From Picocystis sp. L7 (Eukaryota > Chlorophyta > Picocystophyceae > Picocystales > Picocystaceae): a stretch of DNA of 64,000 bases. Below, one piece after another: positions 1 through 9,399 of this stretch. A program made the translations under genes and the position numbers. The notes under the pieces are model-generated. The model made no database searches. It was not told the DNA's origin and saw only the letters and a list, made by a program, of their open reading frames with translations. Position 1 is the first letter of the stretch. Each line of letters starts with the position of its first letter. The DNA lies in the NCBI GenBank assembly GCA_020975725.1, contig QXJR01000018.1:591445-655444 (forward strand), in the 5' to 3' direction.

Positions 1-1
1 G

Positions 2-661
2 GGTGCAGGTCTCGAGCAAGCGGGCATGCAAGTGGCGTACTCGAGGATCCAGAGAGGCGATTGGGTCCACATTTTCCCGGAAGGAACGCGATCGAAGGAC
101 GGAAGCATTGGGAAGGTGAAGCGTGGTGTCGGCAGGATGGTTGCTGCTGCAGACATCCCTCCCGTCGTGGTGCCTTTCGTCCACAGCGGGATGGAAAACG
201 TCATGCCGAAGGGATCCTTGTTTCCACGCACCGGACAGACGGTCAAGGTGGTGGTCGGGGAGCCCATACCCGTGGACGATCTATTGCGCAGCCACTCGCT
301 GGGGATGACCACGGCCGAGGAGCTGTTCGAAGGGGTGGCGAGCCGGGTGGAGTTTGCCATGTGCACGCTTCGTGCGAGGTTGGAGGATCGACCGTCGGAC
401 CTTCCCGTTGCGGAGGCGACGCCCGCTGCTCGCACGCATCTCCGTCGATACGAGGTGCGCTCGTCTGGGCCGTGGAAGAGCTCTGCATCGGTTCTCTTCG
501 GTGGTTGGCGCCTTCCTTCTGCGACGGGTGCGGCACGGGAGGCCTTGGTCGGGCTATCGGATCTCGTCCGAGACGGCGCCATGCGGCGTGCGAGCCAGCG
601 GATGTTGGATCGACACCAGGCACGTAGCACTTCCTTGCTCACACGCGCAGTCCTGGATTGA
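2..661 (+). CDS. Tafazzin-like 1-acylglycerophosphate acyltransferase, 5' end outside window
   Basis: This is the C-terminal part of a PlsC/LPLAT-fold acyltransferase closest to tafazzin, the mitochondrial transacylase that remodels cardiolipin. The frame is open from the first bases, and the first ATG (26) is internal to the conserved domain, so the gene starts upstream. What is visible: the glycerol-phosphate-binding motif FPEGTRS in the segment RGDWVHIFPEGTRS, followed by a KRGVGRM stretch, VVPFVHSGMENVMP and the FPRTGQTVKVVVGEPI strand, in tafazzin order. The upstream HX4D catalytic motif is not in the window. After about residue 100 there is an Arg-rich, poorly conserved tail of about 110 residues. 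General plant-type LPLATs are an alternative, but the GDWVHIFPEG context favours tafazzin. A gtgcag|gt near position 8 could be a splice acceptor. Confidence 0.82.
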   Translation, partial: GAGLEQAGMQVAYSRIQRGDWVHIFPEGTRSKDGSIGKVKRGVGRMVAAADIPPVVVPFVHSGMENVMPKGSLFPRTGQTVKVVVGEPIPVDDLLRSHSLGMTTAEELFEGVASRVEFAMCTLRARLEDRPSDLPVAEATPAARTHLRRYEVRSSGPWKSSASVLFGGWRLPSATGAAREALVGLSDLVRDGAMRRASQRMLDRHQARSTSLLTRAVLD

Positions 662-1095
662 GACCGCCGCGGTGGTCGCGTGGTCTCCATGCCCATCCCC
701 ATCCGACCGCCGGGGAAGAATAAACTCTCGTGGCTTGGTGTGCCCAGTCCCCCACTCCCCTCTCCCTCGTGGAAGGTGGGACCTTCCTCCCTGCCCACCG
801 CACCCCCGCGACCCGACGAGGGTCCTCCCCCTTCGCACCCCTTCGTTCCTCCGCGGGTCGAGGCGAAGGCGGGGTCGAAGGACCTTCCCTCTCTCCCCCC
901 CCCACAAACACAAGAAGGGGGGTTGCCCTTCTCCCCTTCTCTTCTCCCCTTTCCTTCTCCCCTTCTCCCCTTTCCTTCTCCCCTTCTCCCCTTTTCTTCT
1001 CCCCTGGTCCCACCTCGGACGTGTACGGTTGGAACGGACACACACACACATTCGAGAAGGATCCCACACGTGGTGCCGACACACGCGCGAACAGC
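662..1095. promoter_or_regulatory. Intergenic/5' leader with pyrimidine repeat tract
   Basis: This holds the tafazzin 3' flank and the upstream region of the CHCHD gene. The only structure I see is a C/T-only tandem-like tract at 926-1014 (units resembling ccccttctcccctttccttct) and a short CA repeat at about 1038-1050. The long antisense reading frames across it are a product of GC-rich composition. Confidence 0.5.
926..1014 (+). repeat. Polypyrimidine imperfect tandem repeat
   Basis: About 89 nt are almost exclusively C and T, built from cttctcccc and tttccttct blocks, ending about 80 nt upstream of the CHCHD start codon. Such mirror-like pyrimidine tracts can form triplex (H-DNA) and are common in promoters. 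Function here is inference. Confidence 0.7.
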
Positions 1096-1980
1096 ATGAG
1101 CCGCAGACGATCCGGAGGTGCGTGGAGAGGATCTGGGAAGGGATACCAGGACGGACGAGACACGTGGAGGCAGAAAGAAACGGATCCCCATGGAGAAAAC
1201 AAGAGAAACGAGACTGACGGGGAAAAATAAAAACAAAAAAAACGACGTGCGATGGAAACGATACGGTCCGGATGCACGCGTGCGTGCGATTTCTCCGAAT
1301 CCTCCTCGAATCGGACGAAACCTTGCGTCGCAACGGGAACGCAAATGAACGGACGCGACGTGGTTGATCGCGGACGTGGCGATGGATCCCCGACGCAACG
1401 TGTCCTCGCGACCGTCGGTGGGACCGTACACGCGTGCCAACAGCCTCCCGCTCGTCCTCCAGGTCGTACTCGACTTCGAGAGCGAACCCGTCGCCGTACT
1501 CGTCGTCTGGAGTGCAACGCACGCAAGCCGCTCCTCCGCCGACCTCCGCGCAAGGACAAGCCCCTGGGCTGCTCGGAAGCATCGCTGGAATGGTGGGCCA
1601 AGGTACGTAGCACGATCCGCAATCCTGGCACACGCGCGCCTGAAGGCCAAAAAAGCCCAAAACAAACTTTCCTGGCGATAGCATGCGATCAGGGATGGTG
1701 CTGACACGGGCGCGGCTTCGTCCGACGTGCAACAGGTATGGCGTGGGGGACCGGATCCGCGATCGCCAATCGAGCCGTGGATTCTGTGGCAGGACCACGC
1801 CAGATCGAGCATGTGCACTCCCAGCCAGAGGCCGCGCCAGCCCAAGCGTCTTATGCGGGTGAGACCTGCGCCAACCAGCAAAAGGCGTTCTTGGACTGCA
1901 TGGAGGCGAACAGCGGGGAGATGTCCAGATGCCAATACTACTTTGATGTGATGCAGCAGTGCAAGGCCGGCTTCAATTGA
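1096..1980 (+). CDS. CHCHD2/10-MIX17-like twin CX9C protein, three exons
   Basis: Small mitochondrial intermembrane-space protein with a CHCH domain, imported by the Mia40 disulfide relay. My model: exon 1 1096-1117 (donor gtgcgt), exon 2 1444-1602 (acceptor ccaacag, donor gtacgt), exon 3 1736-1980 (acceptor gcaacag). The phases join to 141 residues. The N-terminus is Ser/Arg-rich (MSRRRSGASRSSSRSY) as in plant MIX17/CHCHD2 homologues, followed by a hydrophobic Gly-rich segment (LLGSIAGMVGQGMAWGTGSA). The C-terminus shows two CX9C pairs, CANQQKAFLDC and CQYYFDVMQQC. The third-exon ATG at 1738 is not the start, because the family's conserved Gly-rich segment continues across the upstream splice. 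Introns are 326 and 133 nt. The family is well supported; exon 1 is the least certain part. Confidence 0.85.
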
Positions 1981-3766
1981 ACGTTCCTCAGAGACGACCG
2001 GCCCCGTTTGACTGATTTTTGAACAGACGGGCAGCCGAGGGAAACGTCGACGAAATTCATGCCCGAGTGTGTGGTACGAAGAACGTCTGAAACGCCCGAT
2101 GTATACCTCTTGCATAAGATTTAATGAATGAAAGGCTGTCACTGTACAAAACCGTATCGCCATGATGTTCAAAGTCTCGTTATCCACTCCCGTCCGAAAC
2201 CTCCTCGTCTGTGTGCTGCAAAGTTTTCTCTCAGGGTCACCATGGAAACGAAGCGGGAGGGGCAGGTCAAGTTCGCGGCAAGTTCGATGAGTCTTTGACG
2301 AGCACTTGTCCAATCGAAAATACCACGGGGTCACATCGACCAATCCCTCCTACCACGCACACTTGCCTGAGTTTGATTCTGAAGCAACGGAATTGATAGG
2401 GACGAGGAAACTGCTGAGAAGTTGATAGAATGGCCGTGTACCAAGAACAAGAAGGCAAAGTTTGACAGCAAGCCAGCTTGAGAAAGAAAATGGACGCATA
2501 TGTGCATTGGGAAAGGGGAGACCCTGGCCTGCGGTAAAGGCCCTTCCAGGCATCCAGCTTGGATTTTCACATGACTTTGTGGTGCAGGGTCAAGCGAAGC
2601 AGGAGAAATGGCTCCGGTGCAATTCTTGCACCATAACCTGCACACGCAAGGCAGTGGTGCTACGGTGCTAACTTGTAGATGGGATGGCGATCATGAAGGA
2701 CCTCCCATCCTTTGATGCTTATTGAAGGTGATGTTCGTGAAGTCTCTCGGCTTTTGTGCTTGCCTGCTAGCGGTGAGTCCCATGTAAAAACCCCGCATTC
2801 AGGAAGACCCGGGGGGTCATTGCGATCGTGCAATGCACGGTGGGGACTCTTTCATCACACCTCGCAGTCCGTCTGGGTCCAACTCCATTGAGCAGGTATT
2901 CCGCATGCCCGAAATGAAAGTCAATCTTGCAGGTATCCTCAACATGCCCCCCCTCAAAAGGAAACGAAGTGCCATCAAGTATTGAAGAAGCGTATCGGGG
3001 ATTGTTGACCTGGTCAAACCAAATGTTGAGCTGCAACTTGGACCGCTTAACTCCAGGTGTGGCTGCCATGACTCACGGGGCATGGAATGGGCCATATTCA
3101 AGCTGTTCACGAGCATGAACCACATCATGGACTCGTTCTTTGCATGCATGCGAAGGATAGACAATCACGTCTAGACCCAAGGCTAGCCCTACACTTGAGC
3201 AAGAGGACTTTGATTCTCTTGCTGCCCGGATGTCAAGGCAAGGGGCTGCACCACCGTGCACTGGACAGGGATGGTCCGTGAGTTTCCATCATCAGGGTCT
3301 TCGATAGGTGGAGAGGAAGGACACGAAAACTCCGGGCTTGACGAGGCGTTTCTTCCCACAGGATCTCGTCAGCAGTTGAAGGAGAACCTTTTTTAGGGAA
3401 GCCTTCCACGCGCTCAAAAATTCCAGCCGCTTGAAGATGGCGAGGGAACTGGAGGAGCTGCACCACGATGATGTGTCCAACTTTGGACAGGTCCTTTCTG
3501 GGAAACAAAGCACTGTCGGGACGGAACGGATCGTCCGGGACGGGCAGAAGCGGCAAGATGCGGACGGTTGAATGGGCGTATGCATTGAAATTCTTCCGGT
3601 GTACGCGTCGTTGTTTACGACGGGCAACTGGATCGTTTGGTCGCGTCGGGCTCCAAGTGCATTCGTCCACACGAACATGAATCATCCGTTTACAGGCGGA
3701 GGCATCGTCCGTTTCGAACCACGGTCTCGGACCATTCTCCTAGGAGTGGACGTGCCACGTCCCGGT
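1981..3766. other. Gene-poor 1.8 kb stretch with coding-like remnants
   Basis: There is no intact gene. On the + strand several protein-like segments occur in shifting frames: a signal-peptide-like start at 2731 (MFVKSLGFCACLLA) followed by gtgagt; a frame-1 run from about 2788 to 3171 broken by a single TGA at 2983; a segment around 3161-3300; and one at 3395-3570 preceded by a good acceptor (ccttttttag). Opposite-strand frames of about 100-150 codons also exist, so strand is not settled. This is either a decayed gene or a multi-exon gene I cannot assemble. No family was recognised. Confidence 0.3.
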
Positions 3767-4330
3767 TTATTCCTTGCCTGCAGCTTCTGTCAGGTCGGTG
3801 ACGACTGTGGCGTTGGTTCCGTCGAGCGTGGTTTTCGAACGTCAGTCTCGTGGCACTCGTCGGTCGGTTCTCGTTTTCGTGCAGGCATCGTTTCTTTCGG
3901 GAAGCTTCGAGGCTTGGCTTCCACCGCACGGAGGAACAACTGCACGTCCACGTGCGCGTCCTCGGGCGTCGAAACCGCGGTGCGGACGAGAAAACCCTCG
4001 TGGGACGCCGTCTTCCACCTTCTTCTCGGGCGTTCGGACGTGCGACGCCTTTCCGCGAACCTCCATCTCCCTTTTCCGTCCCTTGGACGGCGCAGCACGC
4101 GTTTCTCGCGTCCTCCTTTCCCTTTTCGCTCGTGTGATGGCGCACGCACCTTGCTTGTCCATCTTCCCTTCCTTCCAGAACGCCGAGCGGTAGTACACCT
4201 GCTCTCTCGCCTTGGCGGCGGTTCGATGGGGTTCTTTGAGTGCTGCACGCACCATATCTGCGCACAGGTTCGCGTACTTGATGTACGACATGCCGGCAAG
4301 GCGCCAATACGCCGATGCGTTCGCGGCCAT
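3767..4330 (-). CDS. Mitochondrial ATP synthase epsilon subunit, two exons
   Basis: Epsilon subunit of mitochondrial F1-ATPase (equivalent to yeast ATP15 and ATP5F1E), a roughly 60-70-residue protein at the foot of the central stalk. Exon 1 (4330 down to 4150) encodes MAANASAYWRLAGMSYIKYA and continues through an ALKEP motif and a charged tail, matching the family's WRxAGxSYIxY...CAxxVRxALKEP pattern. The donor is gtgcgt at 4149. I place exon 2 at 3786-3767 after the acceptor cctgacag, adding six residues (EAAGKE) and a stop, for about 66 residues in all. The 363-nt intron (3787-4149) is longer than the coding sequence. Exon 1 is secure; the tail exon is inferred from phase and splice signals. 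It is divergent from the YIPF6-like gene. Confidence 0.85.
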
Positions 4331-4666
4331 CGCGTCGGTGTCGGTTCTCTCTCTCTCTCGCACGTCTGGAAGCCCTCCCGACCCCCCTCAACCCCGGATC
4401 GATACCTCTTCCCGAAGATCTCGTACGCACATCGATACCTCTCGTCCCTCGGATCTCGATCCCCCATCGCGATCTCGACCGCGGATGATCGCGATACTGG
4501 ATCGAGACCTTCCCCCTCGGCCTGTGTTCTTCCCTCGATCCGGGGGAGGGGAGACGCGCCCTGTCCCCTGCCTGTCTGTCTCCCACTGTGTCTGTGTGTG
4601 AGTGAGGGTTCGTTTGGGAGGGAGGAAGAGAGCAACGCGATCCGATCGAGGCATCGAAGCACGACC
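4331..4666. promoter_or_regulatory. Divergent promoter between ATP synthase epsilon and YIPF6-like gene
   Basis: These 336 nt separate the two start codons and must hold both promoters. A CT-rich run (ctctctctctctc) lies at about 4346-4360. Repeated gatcg-type words (gatcgatacc, gatctcgatc, gatcgagacc) occur at 4390-4510. No TATA box was recognised. Confidence 0.5.
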
Positions 4667-5412
4667 ATGGCGAAGGAAGAGAGCACTCAGGTGCGTGCGG
4701 GAGGGAGGCGATGGCGAGACAGGGAAGGAACGGACGTGCTGACGTAGAAGGAAAGCAGCTGTTCGTGGACGAACCCTCGGACGGCAGGCGCAACCCGACG
4801 ACCAGCCGGACCTACGGCTCCATCCCGTCCGGAAGCGGGAACGAAAGCCGTCCTGGGTTCCTAGGAAACGAATTCGTGGACAGCACCTTGGACGAAAGCG
4901 TGTGGGAGACCTTGAAACGAGACCTGGTGCGCGTGGGAAGGAACCTCAAACAAGTGCTGCTGCCCGCCGCAGCCCAGGACGAAACGCACCAGACGCTCCG
5001 AGACTGGGACCTGTGGGGACCGCTCGTGTTCGTGCTCGTGCTGTCCAGCGCACTCTGCATCGGAGCGTCGCACCCGTCCACGGTCTTCGCCGTCGTGTTC
5101 GTCATCGTGTCCATGGGCGCAGTGGTGCTCACCGCCAACGTGCAGCTGCTGGGTGGACACATCATCTTCTTCCAGTCCCTCTGTGTGCTGGGATACTGCC
5201 TCTTCCCGCTGAGCCTGGCAGCCATCGCAAGCATCTTCCTGCACAACAAAGTGGCCAGGATGGTCGTCGTGGCCGGGGCGGTCTTCTGGGCCGCCTCCGC
5301 AGCCTTGCCTTTCATAGGTTCCTCCGTGCCAGACACCAGAAGGGTGCTGGCAGTCTATCCCCTCCTGCTGCTCTACACGTGCCTGGCCTGGCTCACGCTG
5401 GTGAAGTCCTGA
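4667..5412 (+). CDS. YIPF6/Yip4-like Golgi membrane protein, two exons
   Basis: Yip1-domain protein of ER-Golgi membranes that binds Rab GTPases. Exon 1 is 4667-4690 (MAKEESTQ), with donor gtgcgt. A 68-nt intron ends at the gcag acceptor at 4758, and exon 2 continues in frame with LFVDEPSDGRR. The in-frame ATG at 4711 lies inside this intron. About 225 residues: an acidic, Ser-rich N-terminus, then the conserved RDWDLWGPLVFVLVLSSAL segment opening a five-helix bundle, LLGGHIIFFQSLCVLGYC and a C-terminal helix after the RRVLAVYPLLL motif. This order matches YIPF6 rather than YIPF1/2/5. The acceptor could also be 3 nt upstream (4755). Confidence 0.9.
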
Positions 5413-5548
5413 ACCCAGACGTGCGGAGTGCAGGCGCGGTTTCCGCGGGAAATAAACGATCTGCCGTATCACAGGACGAGCGTGTGCTCGAAGGAAAGGG
5501 AAGATGGAACAATTCTGCTGGCATTACAACCGAGGCGTTCTACGCAAC

Positions 5549-8500
5549 TCATCGTAGGGAAGATCCGGTTTTAATCAACCTTTTCAAGGCCGTCAGCCAG
5601 GCGCTGCATTCGTCCCAATCTGACGTCGTCATCCCCACCTGTATGTGACTGGCCGCTGCAAAATCGCCCGAGTCCAACGCATGGCAGAGGTCCCTTAGCT
5701 TCGCACAAACTTTGTTGGAAACGTCGCCGCTGTTCAAGGAATAAAAGAGAACGGCCAAGCGCTTGCTGTTGTCCTCCATTTCCCGCTTCTTGATCGGATT
5801 CGAGGCGGTTACTGCAGAGCAGTTCCTGTACAGGGCGCTGAGCGACCTCACAACGCCCTGCATCTCCTGCGGAACACTGCCCGTGTCCACAGTCTCCAAA
5901 GTCAGGCCCTTGGGTGGGCCCGTGGGTTTTGATGGAGCGGCTGGAGAGCGGGGTGTGGTTGCTGGCGAAACGTTGGTGGGATGCATGGCTGCCTGTGCTG
6001 GGGGCGCGACCTGACTGGCGGTGGGCACAAACTGCGACGTTGGATGGACTGGCGCCGGGGTCTTTTCCACAGCTGGGGCCGTGGGCACGAACATGGACGG
6101 CGCTTGGCTAGGCATGCTTGGCGGTGCTGCCGGAGCCGGTTGCTGTGGCTGGTAGGCTTGCGGTTGCGGTGCACCCCCGTACGAAGGCTGCCCAGGCGCG
6201 GCGGATGGCTGCTCTTGGTGGTATGCCATTTGCGGCGAATATGCCGTAGCTGGTGGCTGGTACACTTGCTGCTGGGTCCCGTAAGCCTGTGTGGGTTGTT
6301 GGTATGCTGGGTTGTAGCTGGCGGGCTGATAATTCTGCTGCGGTTGGTACGCCGGTTGTGCCTGATATGCTGGGGGCTGGTAGCCGCCAGTGGGTGCGTA
6401 CTGGCCCGCATGAGGAGCAGACGTCGTGGGCACTGTCTGGGCTGCAGCTGGAGGGACCTGCGGTGCCGCTGGAGCTACCCCTTGCGGCTGCTGATTCCCA
6501 CCCTCTGAGGGTGCGCTCGCTTCCAGTTGTCCGCTCCTGTAGATTCTATCTTTCAAAATACCGATCTCGCTCTCGGGTCCGAAGTTGCCTGGCAACATAT
6601 TCAGATAATCCAGAGCCACCTTGGCATGCCCTTGCGATGCCAGAATCTCACCATAGGCAGCCACCAAGCCGCTGAGTCTGCTACATGCACCTTCCTGACT
6701 GCTAGCCATTCCTAAAACTACAGACTTTTCAATCAAGTCCTGAACGAGATCCATGTTCTCTCTGAAGTTTGAAGGCAGCTTAGAACACCAAGATGTCACA
6801 GTGTCGTCGACGTTACCAGAGCAAATGGAGCAAAGTGTCGCAGCATGGCAAAGGTTTGCAGCCCATAATCGTTGTGCAAGGGCATCACAAAGGCCTGTCC
6901 ATTTTTCACCCTTTGCGTACGTGCACAGCATCGCCAGCGTCTCTCTCCATCCCTCTACTGGTCTTGTTTGCACAAGCCCCTCCAGCTCTGAGTCCATCAG
7001 CGCTTTCAAAACGCTCATGTAGGGTCGTGGGGATCGCCTCATACATTCTTTCTTCGTGCTGAAAGCTAATTCTTCCCCACCGAGAGGAGCAATGATCAGC
7101 GCGTCCGCCAAGCGTCCGGAAGCTAGGCAGGTTGCCACGGCACCTTCAAAATCGCCAACCATGATTGCTTGGTTCAGCTTCTCGTCCGAACCGTCCGACG
7201 ACCGCTTCTCGGGAATGATGGCTTCGGGGGTGCTCTCAAGCTTTGGCGCCGCTGGTTTCGGCTGACTCTTCGCAACTGGGGAGGGAAGGTTGTCGAAGAA
7301 GGAATCTGGGTCTCCCTCTTCCACCGGAGAGACGGGAGCTCCGATCTCGGCTCCTTCGCTGATCGTTGCGCTGTCCAACTGCGCAGCCACTTCCTCTTCG
7401 CTTGTATCCCTCACGGGTGCCGGTTCAAATCCAAGCACACCCAAAAGTCCCTTACGTGCGTCTTCCGCAAACAGGTTCTTCATAAAAGTCCATGTTTCTT
7501 GCTCTTCTTCGTCCGCTCCAGCCGCAGCTTTTACATCGCAGAAGCTCAGGAGGGTCGCTTTGTCCGCCCCTTTGATCGCCTCTTCAAACTGCACCGATCT
7601 ATCCACCAAGTCAGAGTCTGTGGTCACCGTCCTCAGGGAGACGCTGGGCGCGGCCTGAAGCTTTCCAGATTCTCCGTAGGTGTTCGCAACCGAGACGACC
7701 TTGCCCCCAAAGCCAAACGATACGGCGCTGGGCTTTCGCATCCAGCTCGGCGGCGTCTTCATGCCTGTCATGGCCCCTCCTGCGCCACCTCCTGCGAGGC
7801 CTTCACCCGGGGCTTGAAGGTCCATGACGTTGTACAGCTCCACCTTGCCATCAAACGACGAAGCCGAGAATATGCCCGGCAGGGTTGGGGACCACTGCAC
7901 GTCGAAGTACCAGTTGCTTTCGGAAGCCAGTTCGCACAGGATATCTCCGTTGGCGCTGCCCCAACAGATGACGCGATTGTCCTTGCCGCAGCTGAGCAGG
8001 AGGGAGGGATCGTGGGGGCACCAGGCCAGGCTGAGCACCCCTTTCTGGTGTCCGACGAATTCTCGGACGGGGGAGATGGAGTTCCTCAGGTCCCAGACCT
8101 GCAGGGAAGGTGCGCGATCGTCGTCGCTGGCCACGATCAGTTGGGTGGCCACTTCCGGGTTCCACTGCAGGGCGGAGCACCTCCTCTTTCCGTTTGGATC
8201 GGTGAAGCTGATCACTGGTTTTTGTCTTTTCAGGTCCCAGACCACCGTGGTTCCGCTGGTGCTGGTGGAGGCCAGGATGTGTTGCACCTTGTTGTTCCAC
8301 TGGAGGAAGGTGGTTTCTCCGGGTGCGTTTTCATTCGCGGATCCGTTCTTCAAGGCGGGATAGAGCGAAGGTTTTTTGGGCGTGGCGAGGTCCCAGATGC
8401 AGATCTCTGCGTCCGCGGATCCCGAGGCGAGTAGGTTGGTGGTGCATGGGTTGAACTGCAGCCCTCTCACCGATCCTCGGTGGTGTTGCAGTTGCGCCAG

Positions 8501-8860
8501 GAGTGCTTTCCCGCTCTCGTCCGCGTTTTCGCTCGGTTTGGTGTCCAGCACGACTTTTGGATCCCACACGCCGATGGTACCGTCGGCCAGTCCACCGGCG
8601 AGGGTGCCGATGGGCGTCGGACCTGCACGTCCCCATGCCAATCGATGGAACCTTTCCCAGGTCGAGACGGCCTGTCCCGCCAGTTCCATGTCGGCACGTT
8701 TCTTCGCCAGTTCCAAGGACCATATTTCCACGGCCGCTGCGCTGCTGAAGCTCAAGTCGATGGCACCGGCCATGGTGCCCGTGGCCAGGTGGGACGCATC
8801 CGTGGGACAGAACGCGGCCTGTGCGGCCCTTGGCGCCTGTCTCACCGCTTCGGGCGCCAT
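5549..8860 (-). CDS. SEC31: SEC31, COPII outer-coat subunit
   Basis: Structural subunit of the COPII cage that forms the outer coat with SEC13 on vesicles leaving the ER. A single 1103-residue frame begins at an ATG followed by FCPTDASHLATGTMAGAIDL, the characteristic SEC31 N-terminus. Residues about 1-340 are a WD40 propeller with repeats such as IGVWDPK, ICIWDLA, VVWDLK and LQVWDLRNS. About 480-770 is the alpha-solenoid (ACE1) region, beginning after an acidic linker. About 790-1000 is a Pro/Gln/Tyr-rich linker. About 1010-1103 is the C-terminal helical (SRA1-like) domain (LTLETVDTGSVPQEMQGVV). GC is visibly higher toward the 5' end. No intron is needed. Confidence 0.96.
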   Translation of the reverse strand: MAPEAVRQAPRAAQAAFCPTDASHLATGTMAGAIDLSFSSAAAVEIWSLELAKKRADMELAGQAVSTWERFHRLAWGRAGPTPIGTLAGGLADGTIGVWDPKVVLDTKPSENADESGKALLAQLQHHRGSVRGLQFNPCTTNLLASGSADAEICIWDLATPKKPSLYPALKNGSANENAPGETTFLQWNNKVQHILASTSTSGTTVVWDLKRQKPVISFTDPNGKRRCSALQWNPEVATQLIVASDDDRAPSLQVWDLRNSISPVREFVGHQKGVLSLAWCPHDPSLLLSCGKDNRVICWGSANGDILCELASESNWYFDVQWSPTLPGIFSASSFDGKVELYNVMDLQAPGEGLAGGGAGGAMTGMKTPPSWMRKPSAVSFGFGGKVVSVANTYGESGKLQAAPSVSLRTVTTDSDLVDRSVQFEEAIKGADKATLLSFCDVKAAAGADEEEQETWTFMKNLFAEDARKGLLGVLGFEPAPVRDTSEEEVAAQLDSATISEGAEIGAPVSPVEEGDPDSFFDNLPSPVAKSQPKPAAPKLESTPEAIIPEKRSSDGSDEKLNQAIMVGDFEGAVATCLASGRLADALIIAPLGGEELAFSTKKECMRRSPRPYMSVLKALMDSELEGLVQTRPVEGWRETLAMLCTYAKGEKWTGLCDALAQRLWAANLCHAATLCSICSGNVDDTVTSWCSKLPSNFRENMDLVQDLIEKSVVLGMASSQEGACSRLSGLVAAYGEILASQGHAKVALDYLNMLPGNFGPESEIGILKDRIYRSGQLEASAPSEGGNQQPQGVAPAAPQVPPAAAQTVPTTSAPHAGQYAPTGGYQPPAYQAQPAYQPQQNYQPASYNPAYQQPTQAYGTQQQVYQPPATAYSPQMAYHQEQPSAAPGQPSYGGAPQPQAYQPQQPAPAAPPSMPSQAPSMFVPTAPAVEKTPAPVHPTSQFVPTASQVAPPAQAAMHPTNVSPATTPRSPAAPSKPTGPPKGLTLETVDTGSVPQEMQGVVRSLSALYRNCSAVTASNPIKKREMEDNSKRLAVLFYSLNSGDVSNKVCAKLRDLCHALDSGDFAAASHIQVGMTTSDWDECSAWLTALKRLIKTGSSLR

Positions 8861-9399
8861 CGCCCACCCTCGTGCGGATCCCAGGTCGCGTTCGCGGGTG
8901 AGTTGGTGGAGGCGAAGCGTGGAGGTGAGCGCGTGGGAGAGCGCTCAGGCGCGGTTGGACGCGTGCGTGTGGGTCCCTCCCCCCCCCCGCCCCCACTCGG
9001 GAGGGAAAAAGGATCCCCTCGAGGGACGGGGAGGGGGAGGAGGGGGGACCGGATCCCCCCCCCCTCGCCCTGGGTTTGTGAAGGTCACAACCCAGGGAGG
9101 AGGAGGGGAACGGTTGGGATCGAAACCGCAGGGGAACCCGGGCACACGAGTCGTTTCGTTCCCATCTTGGAAACGGGGAGGGGAAAAAGGGTTGATGTAG
9201 GGGAGATCCACCTTCTGCGTGGGTGGGTGGGTGCGACCCTCCCCCCCCCCACGGGGTTGTGAAGGGGAAGACACCCAGAACCGCACTTTCACCACCCGAC
9301 CGAATGGCCACCACGATCCAACCCCCTCGATCCCGACCGGTCCACCACTCCTTTTCCTTTTCCTCGGTTGGGAGGGGAGGGAAGGGAAGAAAAAGCGAT
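8861..9399. promoter_or_regulatory. Upstream region of SEC31, G/C homopolymer-rich
   Basis: This lies between the SEC31 start and the RAD18 stop (same strand). It contains a C-run at about 8978-8995, a G-rich block at 9000-9060 and C-runs at 9055-9070 and 9240-9252. A ggaggggaa element recurs several times. Such G-runs could form quadruplexes. I see no coding sequence. Confidence 0.45.

Noticed and set aside
554-1798. Minus-strand open frames of 414 and 330 codons
   Set aside because: They overlap the spliced CHCHD gene antisense, run through low-complexity pyrimidine repeats and show no domain.
7169-8434. 421-codon plus-strand frame
   Set aside because: It is antisense to SEC31 and has no recognisable domain.
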